Source: Malus domestica
Taxonomy: Eukaryota; Streptophyta; Magnoliopsida; Rosales; Rosaceae
Reading direction: 5' to 3'
Assembly: GCF_042453785.1 (NCBI RefSeq)
Contig: NC_091674.1
Coordinates: forward strand, 30,515,501-30,579,500
DNA length: 64,000 nucleotides
The translations under genes and the position numbers were made by a program. Below are positions 12,795-22,288 of this stretch, one piece after another; the first letter of the stretch is position 1, and each line of letters opens with the position of its first letter. The notes beneath the pieces are model-generated. The model searched no databases. It was not told where the DNA came from and saw nothing but the letters and a program-made list of their open reading frames with translations.

Positions 12795-14322
12795 ATGACT
12801 ACTCAACCAGGTACGAATTGGACGCTTCTTGAAGATGTTGCGTTGTGTACTAGTTGGGTTCAAGTTACTCATGATTCGATTACGGGTAATGAGATGCAGT
12901 TGCGAGAAATGTGGAGTCTTATTCATACCAATTATCTTGAGAAAATGGGTGGGCAAAGAACTAAAGAATCGATGTCCAGTCGTTGGAAATTACTTAGTCA
13001 ATCGTTTAGTACGTGGAGAGACGCCTTGGCACAAGCTAGTGGTAATCTTCGAAGTGGGGAAAATTTAACGGATCAGGTAACAATATATTATTTATTTGTT
13101 AGCTACTTTCATTATATTTATTTGTTTGTATTATTTATTTGTTATCTTCTTTCATTATAATTATTTGTTAGCTACTTTCATTATATTTATTTGTTTGTAT
13201 TATTTGTTACCTACTTTCATTATAATTATTTGTTTGTATTATTTATTTGTTACCTACTTTCATTATAATTATTTGTTAGCTACTTTCATTATATTTATTT
13301 GTTTGTATTATTTGTTACCTACTTTCATTATAATTATTTGTTAGCTACTTTCATTATAATTATTTGTTTGTATTATTTATTTGTTACCTACTTTCATTAT
13401 AATTATTTGTTAGCTACTTTCATTATATTTATTTGTTTGTATTATTTATTTGTTACCTACTTTCATTATAATTATTTGTTAGCTACTTTCATTTATAATT
13501 ATTTGTTTGTATTATTTATTTGTTACATACTTTCATTATAATTATTTATTTGTTACCTATTCTCATTATAATTATTTGTTTGTGTAGGAACTTCAAGCAC
13601 AAGCTTGGTATGGTGCCAAAACCAAAAGCAAAAACAAAACATTCACCCGGTTTGAATGTTGGAATATTGTCAAAGATTGTCCTAAATTTAGAGTTGTGCA
13701 TGTCGGTCCAGAAGTTTTCATGAACAGCACCCCTCTACACTCTACACCTGAGCATGCCTCGCATGATCATGATGAAGATGATGAAGAAGTGCCTGAAACG
13801 CCCCCCGTTGAACAAGCGTCGGGGTCGACCCGTTATCCAATTAGGCCTCAAGGTAAGAAGGCTTCAAAGAGAAAAGGTAATGCTTCCAAGAATGATTATG
13901 CAAAGTATATGGAAGATCTTGCCCGCCAAGGTGAATTGAATTTGGCCCGGGAAATGGCTAAATTTGAGGCTGATAAGGCTAGAGAGGATGCAAAAGCTGC
14001 AGCTTTTGAGAGAAAATTTGAAGCTGATGAGAGAGAAAGATAACTACTTCGGCAAGAAAGGGAACATAGAAGAGAAGAAAGAATGGCTGAACGAGATCGT
14101 GACATTATGAAGGAGCCTTTAGAAGGGAAGTCTCCAGACTCTAAATATTTTTGGAAGTTAGAGAAAGCGGATGTGGTGCGAAGGATGCGTGCAAGAGAAG
14201 CGAGAGCAAGAGGAGATGGTCCTAGCACCACAAGAGAAGATTATCCTAGCATGACAAGAGAAGATCATCCTAGCACCACAAATTGGTTAGGTGATGGTTA
14301 TCATCCATTCACAAACCCATAA
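12795..14322 (+). pseudogene. Myb/SANT-like accessory protein of the Harbinger element (two exons, one nonsense codon)
   Basis: The DNA-binding partner that Harbinger-type elements need beside the transposase, thought to bind element ends and help nuclear import. Exon 1 (12795-13076) carries the trihelix/Myb-like domain with spaced tryptophans (NWTLLEDVALCTSW, WSLIHTNY, SSRWKLLSQSF). The intron is filled by a minisatellite. Exon 2 from 13588 continues in phase as ELQAQAWYGAKTKSK and FECWNIVKDCPKFRV, typical of the NAM-associated C-terminal region, followed by an acidic stretch, a basic segment and a charged coiled coil. A TAA at 14041-14043 stops the frame after 245 residues; the same frame then stays open to 14322 (KYFWKLEKADVVRRMRAREA), so the stop looks like a point mutation. 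A protein lacking the last ~90 residues could still be made. Confidence 0.82.
13077..13587 (+). repeat. Minisatellite inside the accessory-gene intron
   Basis: AT-rich tandem array of two alternating blocks, 'ttagctactttcattata' and 'ttacctactttcattata', spaced by 'attatttgtttgtattattt'. It fills nearly the whole intron, between the donor at 13077 and the acceptor at 13586-13587. Open frames through it are repeat artefacts. Confidence 0.9.
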
Positions 14323-14470
14323 TTTTCCAATCAATTCGGGTTGTAATTTCTTATTCGGTTTGTAATTTCTTATTCATTGAATAGAGTACTTTATGTTGTT
14401 TCCAATTTATTGAACTTAGTACTTTATTCAAAACACATTTAAACACACCAAATAAAATAACATCAACACA

Positions 14471-14690
14471 CCAAAAAAACACACCAAATAAAAACAAACA
14501 CCAAATAAAATAAAATTACATTTCAACTCACTAAATGAACTAAAAAAACACACCACATAAAATAAAATAAATACACCAAATAAAAACAAACACCAAATAA
14601 AATAAAATTACATTTCAACTCACTAAATGAACTAAAAAAACACACCACATAAAATAAAATAAACACACCAAATAAAAACAAACACTAATG
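14471..14690. repeat. 92-bp tandem duplication between the two E2 genes
   Basis: 'catttcaactcactaaatg' occurs at 14519 and again at 14611 with nearly identical flanks rich in 'acaccaaataaaa'. It lies between the 3' ends of the convergent accessory and transposase genes. Confidence 0.8.
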
Positions 14691-14693
14691 AAC

Positions 14694-16031
14694 TTAAGTA
14701 TCGTCAGCACCCCTCAATTCCCACTGGTGCTCTATCAAGTCAAGTTGGCGGGCATTGTGCATATTTGACCTTTGAAGTGCAGTATATCGTTGGATGATCC
14801 TTTCATTGTAACGTCCATCCCTTTCTAATGGCTCATGTTGCACGGGCTCATCGGTGGCGTCATGAGCACAATATATACGTGTTCTTGAATTGTTCATCGT
14901 GTCTGGCTCATATTCATCAACGGCTTCATAATCGTACTCATCTTCCACAATCATGTTGTGAAGAATGATGCACGTCATCATGATGGATCGAAGCGACTCT
15001 ACATCAAACAATCTGGCAGCACCTCTGATGATCGCCCAGCGAGCTTGGAGGATACCGAAACAACGCTCCACATCCTTCCTGCACCCTTCTTGACATCTTG
15101 CAAAGTGTTTTTCCTTTGCACTGCGCGGACGTGGCACTGTTTTGACAAATGTTGACCACCTTGGGTAAATGCCATCAGCTAGGTAGTATGGCCCGTCGTA
15201 CATACGTCCATTGACCTCATACGTGACTTTTGGTGCGTTTCCTTGCAGGACATCGTTGAACACTGGGGATTGGGCAAGGACGTTGAGGTCATTTTGAGCT
15301 CCCGGAACCCCGAAAAAGGCGTGCCAAATCCATGTATCAAAAGATGCCACCGCCTCCAAAATGATACTTTTTGATCCTTTTCTGTCCCCATAAGCGCCTT
15401 GCCATGCACTTGGACAGTTTTTCCAAGTCCAATGCATACAATCAATGCTTCCAATCATCCCTGGAAAACCTCGCATCTCGCCTTTCTTCAGAAGCCTTTG
15501 CAAGTCCATATGAGTAGGTATCCGGAGGTACTCTGCGGTGTAGATAGATTCGATTGCCGAACAAAACCTCATGAGGGACTCAAGAATGGTTGATTGTCCC
15601 ATCCTCGTTATCTCGTCCACTTGGTCTGCAGCTGCTCCATATGCAAGCATCCGCAAGGCAGCAGTAATTTTTTGCTGAGGCAGGAGACCCATAGCACCAA
15701 AAGCATCCGGCTTTTGCACAAAGTAAGAATCATGGTTGCAAACAGCGCCCATGATTTTGTTGAACAAATGTCGTTCCATTCTAAAACGACGTCGGAAGTA
15801 TGTATCAGGGAATGCACTGTTACGGACAAAATAATCATCCAAGAGCTCCTGACCTCGTCGTTGCCTGTTTCTATCAATGTTTACAGCACGGTTGGGCCTG
15901 CAGATATGAGCCACAGCTTGGACGACTCGACGGGATTGTGAGGCTCCTGCCATTCTTGATTCGTCATCTCGCCGTCTACGCTCGTCATCCTCTTCCATCT
16001 CATTTTGGCCCCAATCCCCAACATTGAACAT
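14694..16031 (-). CDS. PIF/Harbinger-type DDE transposase (Plant_tran family)
   Basis: 445-residue nuclease that cuts and pastes the element. A helix-turn-helix-like region (residues ~118-165, QKITAALRMLAYG to MRFCSAIESIY) precedes the DDE domain. Catalytic acids are Asp197 (GSIDCMHWTWKNCP), Asp248 (GAQNDLNVL) and Glu322 (KDVERCFGIL). GFPGMIGSIDCMHW, YYLADGIYP and ILHNMIVEDE are strong family signatures. Upstream, in the same frame, an ATG at 16109-16107 opens a 25-codon Ser/Glu-rich leader ending in TGA (16034-16032) directly before the ATG used here. The leader may be the original N-terminus cut off by a nonsense change; translation from the second ATG would still give the whole catalytic domain. 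Confidence 0.92.
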   Translation of the reverse strand: MFNVGDWGQNEMEEDDERRRRDDESRMAGASQSRRVVQAVAHICRPNRAVNIDRNRQRRGQELLDDYFVRNSAFPDTYFRRRFRMERHLFNKIMGAVCNHDSYFVQKPDAFGAMGLLPQQKITAALRMLAYGAAADQVDEITRMGQSTILESLMRFCSAIESIYTAEYLRIPTHMDLQRLLKKGEMRGFPGMIGSIDCMHWTWKNCPSAWQGAYGDRKGSKSIILEAVASFDTWIWHAFFGVPGAQNDLNVLAQSPVFNDVLQGNAPKVTYEVNGRMYDGPYYLADGIYPRWSTFVKTVPRPRSAKEKHFARCQEGCRKDVERCFGILQARWAIIRGAARLFDVESLRSIMMTCIILHNMIVEDEYDYEAVDEYEPDTMNNSRTRIYCAHDATDEPVQHEPLERDGRYNERIIQRYTALQRSNMHNARQLDLIEHQWELRGADDT

Positions 16032-16892
16032 TCATTGTGATTGGTTAAACAATTCTTCCTCTTCTTGCTCGATTTCCCACATCATCTTTGAAGAAGAAGA
16101 AGAAGACATTGTAAGAAGGAAGCAGAAACTATGAATAATGATAGGGATTTTGGTGAAGAAGGAAGCAAAAACTATGAATAATGATAGGGATTTTGGCGAA
16201 GAAGGAAGCAGAAACTATGAATAATGATAAAGATCTTGAGAAAATTGGTGTGAGATTTATGAGGATGGATGGGGGATTATATGGAGGATTCAGAAGGGAT
16301 TAGGTTGTAGATAATGCCACGTGGCATGCCGTCATTCGTTAAAAATCTGGTGGAAATCTATCCTCAAAGATTGTAATCGGATTGTGACACGTGGCACGAC
16401 ATGATTGGTTAAAAATCTTATCAGAAATCCATCACCAATAATTGTCTTTTCAGATAATGACACGTGCCTTGACACAACGATTAAAAATCTTATCGGAAAT
16501 CCATCACCAATAATTTTCTTTGCGGATAATGACACGTGGCGCAACGAGAACGATTAAAAATCTTATCTGAAATAACAAATATAATTATTTTGAATTATTT
16601 TATAAATACAAAAATTTTATTGCTATTGGCTTTTCGGATAATGACACGTGGCGCAACGAGAACGATTAAAAATCTTATCCGAAATTACAAATAAAATTAT
16701 TATGTATTATTTTATAAATAAAAAAATACTAATATTTTATTGCCAATTGCCAGGGCTATTCAGTGCAGGGGTGGAGATGCAAAAGGCAATTGCCAGGGGA
16801 ATGCACTATTTATTAAGGGCAGTTACTGTTCACTAGGTGGATTAAATAGTGAATTGCCTGGGGGGAGGGCTCCTACACTGGAGTTGCTCTTA

Positions 16893-17211
16893 GGTACCGG
16901 TTGGTACGTGAAACGGGACGAGTCATTATGTCACACGTGACGAGTCATTCCGTCACATGTTTGGTGCGCCTACGGGACGAGCCGTTTCGTCACATGTTTG
17001 GTGCGCTTAAAAATTGTGGAACGGGTTATCTCATGGGACGAAATTTGTTTGATTTTTCGTTCCACCTCTTCCCTTTGGAACGACCCGTTTCACAGCCGTG
17101 GAACACAAATTTATAACATTTTATGACAAAATTTCTCTGTATCTTTTTCAATATTTACATCATCTGTTTTGTCCTGTTCCGTCCCGTCCCGTCTGCGTAC
17201 CAAAAGGTACC
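16893..17211. mobile_element. MITE with GGTACC ends and TTA duplication (E3)
   Basis: 319 bp between TTA copies at 16890-16892 and 17212-17214. Terminal inverted repeats begin GGTACCGGTTGGTACG (left) and GGTACCTTTTGGTACG (right, reverse strand), followed by CGGGACG-rich stretches. The block 'gtcacatgtttggtgcgc' is repeated inside. It has no coding capacity. Its left TTA is also the right TTA of E2, so one of the two inserted exactly into the other's target duplication. Confidence 0.9.
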
Positions 17212-17284
17212 TTATGGTCTCCCCAAGCGGGAGAGCCAACATCATATTTTGTGTTAGTGAGGAACTGTGTTCGCGCGGCTCCTA

Positions 17285-17299
17285 CAAATTCTAGTCAAA
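17285..17299 (+). terminator. Plant snRNA 3' box
   Basis: The sequence CA-N6-AGTCAAA at the end of the last U1 piece fits the plant snRNA 3'-end signal CA(N3-10)AGTNNAA. It supports the right boundary of the broken U1 gene. Confidence 0.75.
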
Positions 17300-17567
17300 C
17301 TCTCGGGAGTGTGCTTGATAATGTTTAAATGTACGTGTAAGAAGTAAAAGTGAATATATTTTGTTTGCATGTTTAAAAATATGTAGCAGACGTTAGATCT
17401 ACTTGGTGTGAGAAGTAAGTAAAAAAAGACAACATTCTATTTTACTTCTCACACCGAGTAAATCGTCATCCCTATCCATATAACATTTGCAGATTCTAAC
17501 ATCGAATTTTATCTGGACAGGGTGATACTTGTGTTAGGATTCTTCTTGTTTTCTTTAGCTGTTCTTT

Positions 17568-17795
17568 ATGTTGTTTCAAAGCGTATTGGTTGGGGAGGGT
17601 AGACAATCCAAGTCCATTGGTCTATTGACGTTGCAGAGGCAGGTCACATCTGCCATTAAGGCCGGTATGGTTGGGCGAGCAAAACTAAGACCCGGAGCCA
17701 TTGAAGATGGCGTAAATCAAGCCCAAGTCTACGACAATGCTGCTCATAAGGTTGAGGAACCTGTAAAGAGGTTGAAGCACGATGAACTACGATGA
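17568..17795 (+). other. Unrecognised 75-codon reading frame
   Basis: Encodes a basic, soluble-looking peptide (TLQRQVTSAIKAGMVGRAKL, then EEPVKRLKHDELR). Composition looks more protein-like than surrounding chance frames. I do not recognise a family. It ends at the left border of the palindromic element at 17793. It could be an exon remnant or captured gene fragment; no matching exons were found nearby. Confidence 0.25.
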
Positions 17796-18034
17796 ATTTG
17801 CGGGAGGCAGATTGTCTGCCCTCCTGTTTGGGTGCCTTTTCTATCTCCTCCTATTTGTGCAGTCACAGTCAAGCTATGTCAACATTTTATATTCTTATTA
17901 CTTTTTGTCTTATTATCTATATAAAAAAAATTAATATAAAATGTTGACGTGCCCTTAACCGTGACCGCACAAAAAAAAAAAGAGATGAGAAGGGTACCCA
18001 AATAGAAGGAAAGACAATCTGCCTCCGAATTCGC
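17793..18034. mobile_element. Palindromic MITE with ~100-bp arms
   Basis: The left arm ('ggaggcagattgtctgccc', 'gcagtcacagtcaagc', 'gtcaacattttatatt') is mirrored by the right arm ('aatataaaatgttgac', 'gtgaccgcac', 'gacaatctgcctcc'), around a short AT-rich loop near 17900-17930. No coding sequence. Exact ends and target duplication are uncertain. Confidence 0.75.
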
Positions 18035-18635
18035 GACTCCTATCTTTTTTTTTATTATAGATTGCTGTTAACGACGGCTCCATGGCGTAATTTTTTATAT
18101 CCTTGCTTTTTCCATGGTTGTGCTTCACAGTACAGTTAATGGTGTTATTTTGTACCCGCACTCTTATTTTCGTATTGGTTTCTAGGAGCCAGCATTGTTT
18201 AAATACTTGCAACGTATATTTTTATCTCTTATCATATTTGGAAATGAGAATATTTAAATGACCGAAATGATGAAAATACAAATCTTAATTGATAAAGAGG
18301 GGCTTTAATGAAAAGGGCTTAAGATAAGTTTATTTTAACAAAAAAATCATCCTATAATTTTATTTAATAGAAAAAGCCTGAAATTTAATAAAAAGAACAA
18401 AATACAATATAATAAGAATAAAAGTTAAAGTTAAAGTTTCATCAATAATAAAGAAGCCCACATGCAACAGTAATTTTTCTTTTTTCCAGCCAATGCCCCT
18501 GACGGAAGTCTCATTCAATCAGTCTATTCCATCAAAAAGTTGATTTTTTCCATTAGGCTTTGAACTGCATGAAGTTTGTCGGGGCCACACTCCCTTTAAA
18601 TATTTGTTTGGTTGTGTCCATGTATATGTTTGTAC

Positions 18636-19307
18636 CACTGTTTTAAAAATCTCCGCTTAACGTCGCTTAAGCACCCGATTAATGTCTAGGTATTTAAAAA
18701 TTAAGAAAGAGTGCCCAGACTTGCTAAGGCGTCTGCCTAGATCGTCTAGGCACCTTCTTAGATTGCGACTCACTTAGACAAAAAATAGATAACTTTTATT
18801 TTGCATTTTATTTTTTTCAATAAATTGTAAGAGACTTGTTGGATACTTAAAGAGTAATGCTAGGGAGACTAAATTTGTAGACTAAGTTTTGTAAACTAAA
18901 TGACATGGAAGTTGATAATTGGATTATTATTTAAATGTTGATACTAAATGACATGGAAGTTGATAATTGGATTATTATTTAAATGTTGATAAACCTGCTC
19001 ATTTCTTATTGATGACACATAATTTAGTTTGCAATTTTAGTCTGCCTAACATTACTCTTAAAATGAGCACACATTATATGTTTATTCCCCATGTTTTCAT
19101 TATACTTCATAGTATATATGTCATTCTATTTTGTGGTTTATGATGAAATTATATATATTGAGTATAAACTGACACTTATTTACACGAAATATAATGGATT
19201 TACTTAAATCCGCATAATCTGTCTAGGCCCCTGCCTAGATCTGCCTAGCCGCCTAGACGTTAGATCCCAACCCACCGCATTAGCGCCTAGCATATTTTAG
19301 AACTTTT
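18636..19307. mobile_element. Non-autonomous hAT-like element with 8-bp duplication
   Basis: 672 bp flanked by exact GTTTGTAC copies at 18628-18635 and 19308-19315. The ends CACTGTTTTAAAA and TTTTAGAACTTTT are related to the CAAGGTTCTAAAA-type ends of the element at 39981. Subterminal 'gcctag' and 'ctaggc' repeats lie on both sides. The 8-bp duplication fits hAT. A second MITE is inserted inside. Confidence 0.75.
18852..19057. mobile_element. MITE nested in the hAT-like element (family B)
   Basis: 206 bp with inverted ends GAGTAATGCTAGGGAGAC and GAGTAATGTTAGGCAGAC, flanked by TTAAA at 18847-18851 and 19058-19062. A direct 48-bp internal duplication starts with 'actaaatgacatggaag'. Related termini occur at 33629-33797. 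Confidence 0.75.
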
Positions 19308-19814
19308 GTTTGTACATTTGTTTTCTTTTTCATGTGGGTCAAATCACCTTTTGTTTTTTTTCCTTCTTTTTTTGTGGGTCAAATCACCTTTTGTTTTTTT
19401 CCCCTTTTTTTTTTGTCAAATCATCTTTATTTTCTATCTTTTGTCTGGGTTTGGGCTTCTGGCCCTCACCCTTGTGTCTCCTTTTGTATTTCCTGAATCA
19501 AATCAATTGTTATTCCTAACAAAAATAAAAAAATCTAGGGAACAATATTGAAACTAATTCATAAGCCCTATAATATATTATTCAAAAGGGACATGTCAAT
19601 GAGATGTATGACTTGACTTGTGAAGTCGAGAGATGCTCAACCTATCACAAGAATGCTAATTATCTACCAACAAGATGATATTATCAAGGAATAAGTTAAG
19701 TAGTTGTGAAGAGTAAAGAAATAATTTAAAACTCGTTAGTGCTCTTCAAAATCCTTATCTAAACACAACGTAGTGAAAATCTTAGCTCATAAGACTGAAG
19801 ATCTCCTAGTTTTG

Positions 19815-20610
19815 AAACTCATTATTTTGGTTCAGTTTCAAAATAGGTGTAATTTTGTTGCAATTTCAAAAATAGTGTGGGTTATTTTGGTTCAATTATA
19901 GAAATAGTGTTGGTTATTTTGGTTTATTTTCAAAATAATATGGGTTTTTCAGAAATAGTTTTGCTGTAATTCCAAAAATAATGTTTATTTTGTTTCCTTC
20001 AATAAATAGTGTAGATTATATTGGCCTAATTTTCAGAAATAATGTGGGCTATTTTGTTGTAGTTCCAGAAATAATGTGGGCTATTTGGGTTCAGTTTCAA
20101 AAATAGTGTGGGTTATTTTGCTGTAGTTTTAGAAATAGTGTGATTATTTTGTTATAGTTTCAGAAATAGTGTGGGATATTTTTATTCAGCTTTAGAAATA
20201 GTGGTTATTTTGCTGTAGTTTCAGAAATAGTGTGGGTTATTTTGGGTCATTTTCATAAATATTGTGAGTTATTTTTCTGTAATTTCATAACTAGTGTGGA
20301 TTATTTTGGTTCAGTTTAAGAAATAGTGTGAGTTATTTTGCAGTAGTTCCAAAAATAGTGTGATTATTTTGGTTTGGTTTTAGAAATAGTGTGGTTCTTT
20401 TGGTTCAATTTCAAAAATAGTGTGGTTATTTTGGTTCAATTTCAAAAATAGTGTATTTGTTTTGCTATAATTTCAGAAATAGTGTGAGTTATTTGGTTCA
20501 GTTTAAAAAATAATGTGGTTATTTTGCTATAATTCCAAAAATGGTGTTTATTTTGTTCTATTACAGAAGTAGTGTATGTTATTTTAGTTTAATTTTCAAA
20601 AGAAGTTACA
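19815..20610. repeat. Diverged minisatellite, units ~30-45 bp
   Basis: About twenty head-to-tail variants of 'tagtgtgggttattttg' plus 'gttcagtttcagaaa', with length and base changes between units. No open frame runs through it and no regular spacers are present. Confidence 0.9.
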
Positions 20611-22288
20611 ATTAATAATACTAAAACCAATATAAGAAGTGTATACACTACCTTATAGCTTTCACATCTTCCGACCATGCATATTTGAATAAGGTTGCCA
20701 CCGGTGGAACCTATTACATTTTTACACTATCTTTTTTGGTAAAAAAAAAAAAAATGTGTCCCAACAGATATTTGACACAAAAAAACAAGGTTTTTTCCTT
20801 CTAAAATTATTATTTTTAGACTGTTAATCAAATCAATCATTTTATTAGACTATAATATTTTATTGAATCTACATCTTTAAAATAATAAAACTACTCTCTA
20901 GAACACACGTGTTCTATACATCCATCATCCTTTTCTATCTTGGTCCTTCTCTTTTTCTCTCTCCAGCTCTCTCATTTTTTCCATCTAAGTTTCAACTTTC
21001 TACAGCTGATGGGCGGCATAAATGACCACAATTCCTACTAGAAATATAAGAAGGGCTTGGGTATTTAAAAAATAAAAAAAGAAATGCAGCAACATCAGTG
21101 CACCGCTGCAAACCAAAAGCAAACCCAGCTTCCAACAGGGTCAAAAGATCAGAGGGGCAGAATTCTCACTCTCAGTAGCAATTTCTGACGAGCAGAGGGG
21201 TGGCCGCCCTTCCTCGTCCCTCTGCTCACTTTTTTTCGACAATGGAGGAGTTGCTTCGTATATTTGCTTGGGCACCTGAAAGCTCAAACTGTCGCAGGGT
21301 ACAAAAACGTAGATTGGGTGGAGATCGAGTGAGAAAGAGATTGATTCAAATACAAAATGGTTAAATTGGAATCGAATTGAGTATAAAAACAATAGTAGAG
21401 ATTAGACGGAGAGATCGAGAAAGGGATAGAAGATTAAATTGGCAAAGACTAGATGTCAAGGGTAAAATTGGAAACTAATTGCTTGGGCGAGTCTTATTGG
21501 GCTGGTTTAATGTTGGATTTGTACTAACCATTAAATAAACTTATAGCATGATTTTAGTTAAAACTCAAAGTTTTCAAGTTTTTTTGGTTAGTTTTCCTTT
21601 GATAAAATGGTCACGTTTTAGGATTTCGTCAATTTGTCAAATTTTAATTGATTTGTCGACGATATTTGATTTTGATCTAAGGTCAATATTTGTTGAATCC
21701 CCATCCTTGCGAATTTCCCCAATTTTGGACACATTGCCAAACAACCACGATGGTGTAACCCAGTTGTTGGGGACGAATTCTAGGCTCATATTTTATAGGG
21801 CACATCATGGATTCAATTTTGAGTTTTGATGAATGCATGGTTGTGGCTAGGAGAGAGACTGAAATACCTTTGAGTCTTCCGGCCCCCAAGGGTGGACTCA
21901 CCACCATCCAATCCCCTTTGAAAAAAAAAAAACACTGCGGAACACAATTGATGACAAAATGTAATTCCATAAATAAAAATAATAATTACAACATAAAGTT
22001 AAGTACTTCAAACTTTCCTCGCAAAAACCAGAAAAGAAAGGATTCACAAAAAACCCACCTACTCCAAGCTGCAAGGTCACGATCCCTGTTAAAAGACAGC
22101 CAATCTGTCTATGAAAAACGCTGTTCGTGACACACCAGACAACAGAAACTATGTCTTGATACTTTACAATTCATGGAAATATCCCTTCTCATGCTTCCAC
22201 CATTCGGAAACTCGCAAACCCATGAAATCCGGCAAAAACTCCATCCATCTTATTCTTTCCTTGACCCTAAGAAGCCCTCCGTGTTTCT
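20611..22288. other. Intergenic, no gene recognised
   Basis: AT-rich. At 21545-21600 a fragment (aactcaaagttttcaag) matches the MITE family at 39163 and 57689. Short reading frames at 21141-22130 show no conserved domain. The AIP1 3' UTR should end here. Confidence 0.5.

Larger units (their letters stand above)
12065..16889 (+). mobile_element. PIF/Harbinger-type (Plant_tran) transposon with both ORFs (E2)
   Basis: 4825 bp flanked by TTA duplications (12062-12064 and 16890-16892). Termini GAGCACCTCCAG and, inverted, GAGCAACTCCAG match those of E1. The interior carries a forward Myb/SANT-like accessory gene and a convergent reverse DDE transposase, the normal two-gene layout of the superfamily. 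Long, nearly identical arms make E1 and E2 one very large imperfect palindrome, indicating that both copies are recent. Each gene has one in-frame stop, so autonomy is uncertain. Confidence 0.93.
10536..17285 (+). pseudogene. U1: U1 snRNA gene broken into three pieces by three DNA transposons
   Basis: The pieces are 10536-10566 (5' end), 12007-12064 (stem-loops I-II) and 17215-17285 (Sm site, stem-loop IV). With target duplications counted once they total 160 nt, the size of plant U1. Visible U1 hallmarks: ACTTATCTGG at the 5' end (functional U1 has ACUUACCUGG), CAAGAAGG of the U1-70K loop, CCATTGCACC of the U1A loop, ATTTTGTG as Sm site, and a terminal hairpin closed by TTCG. USE, TATA-like box and 3' box are all in place. 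The C-to-T change in the splice-site-pairing segment and G.U or mismatched pairs in the last stem suggest decay by C-to-T transitions. With 6.6 kb of insertions it cannot give a normal U1 RNA. The U1 consensus is from memory. Confidence 0.88.

Noticed and set aside
13096..13541. Hydrophobic frames of 80-120 codons rich in Tyr, Leu and Ile
   Set aside because: They are translations of the intronic minisatellite, and splice signals at 13077 and 13586-13587 remove them.
19815..20610. CRISPR-like array
   Set aside because: Repeats drift in length and sequence and have no regular unique spacers; the genome is a plant.
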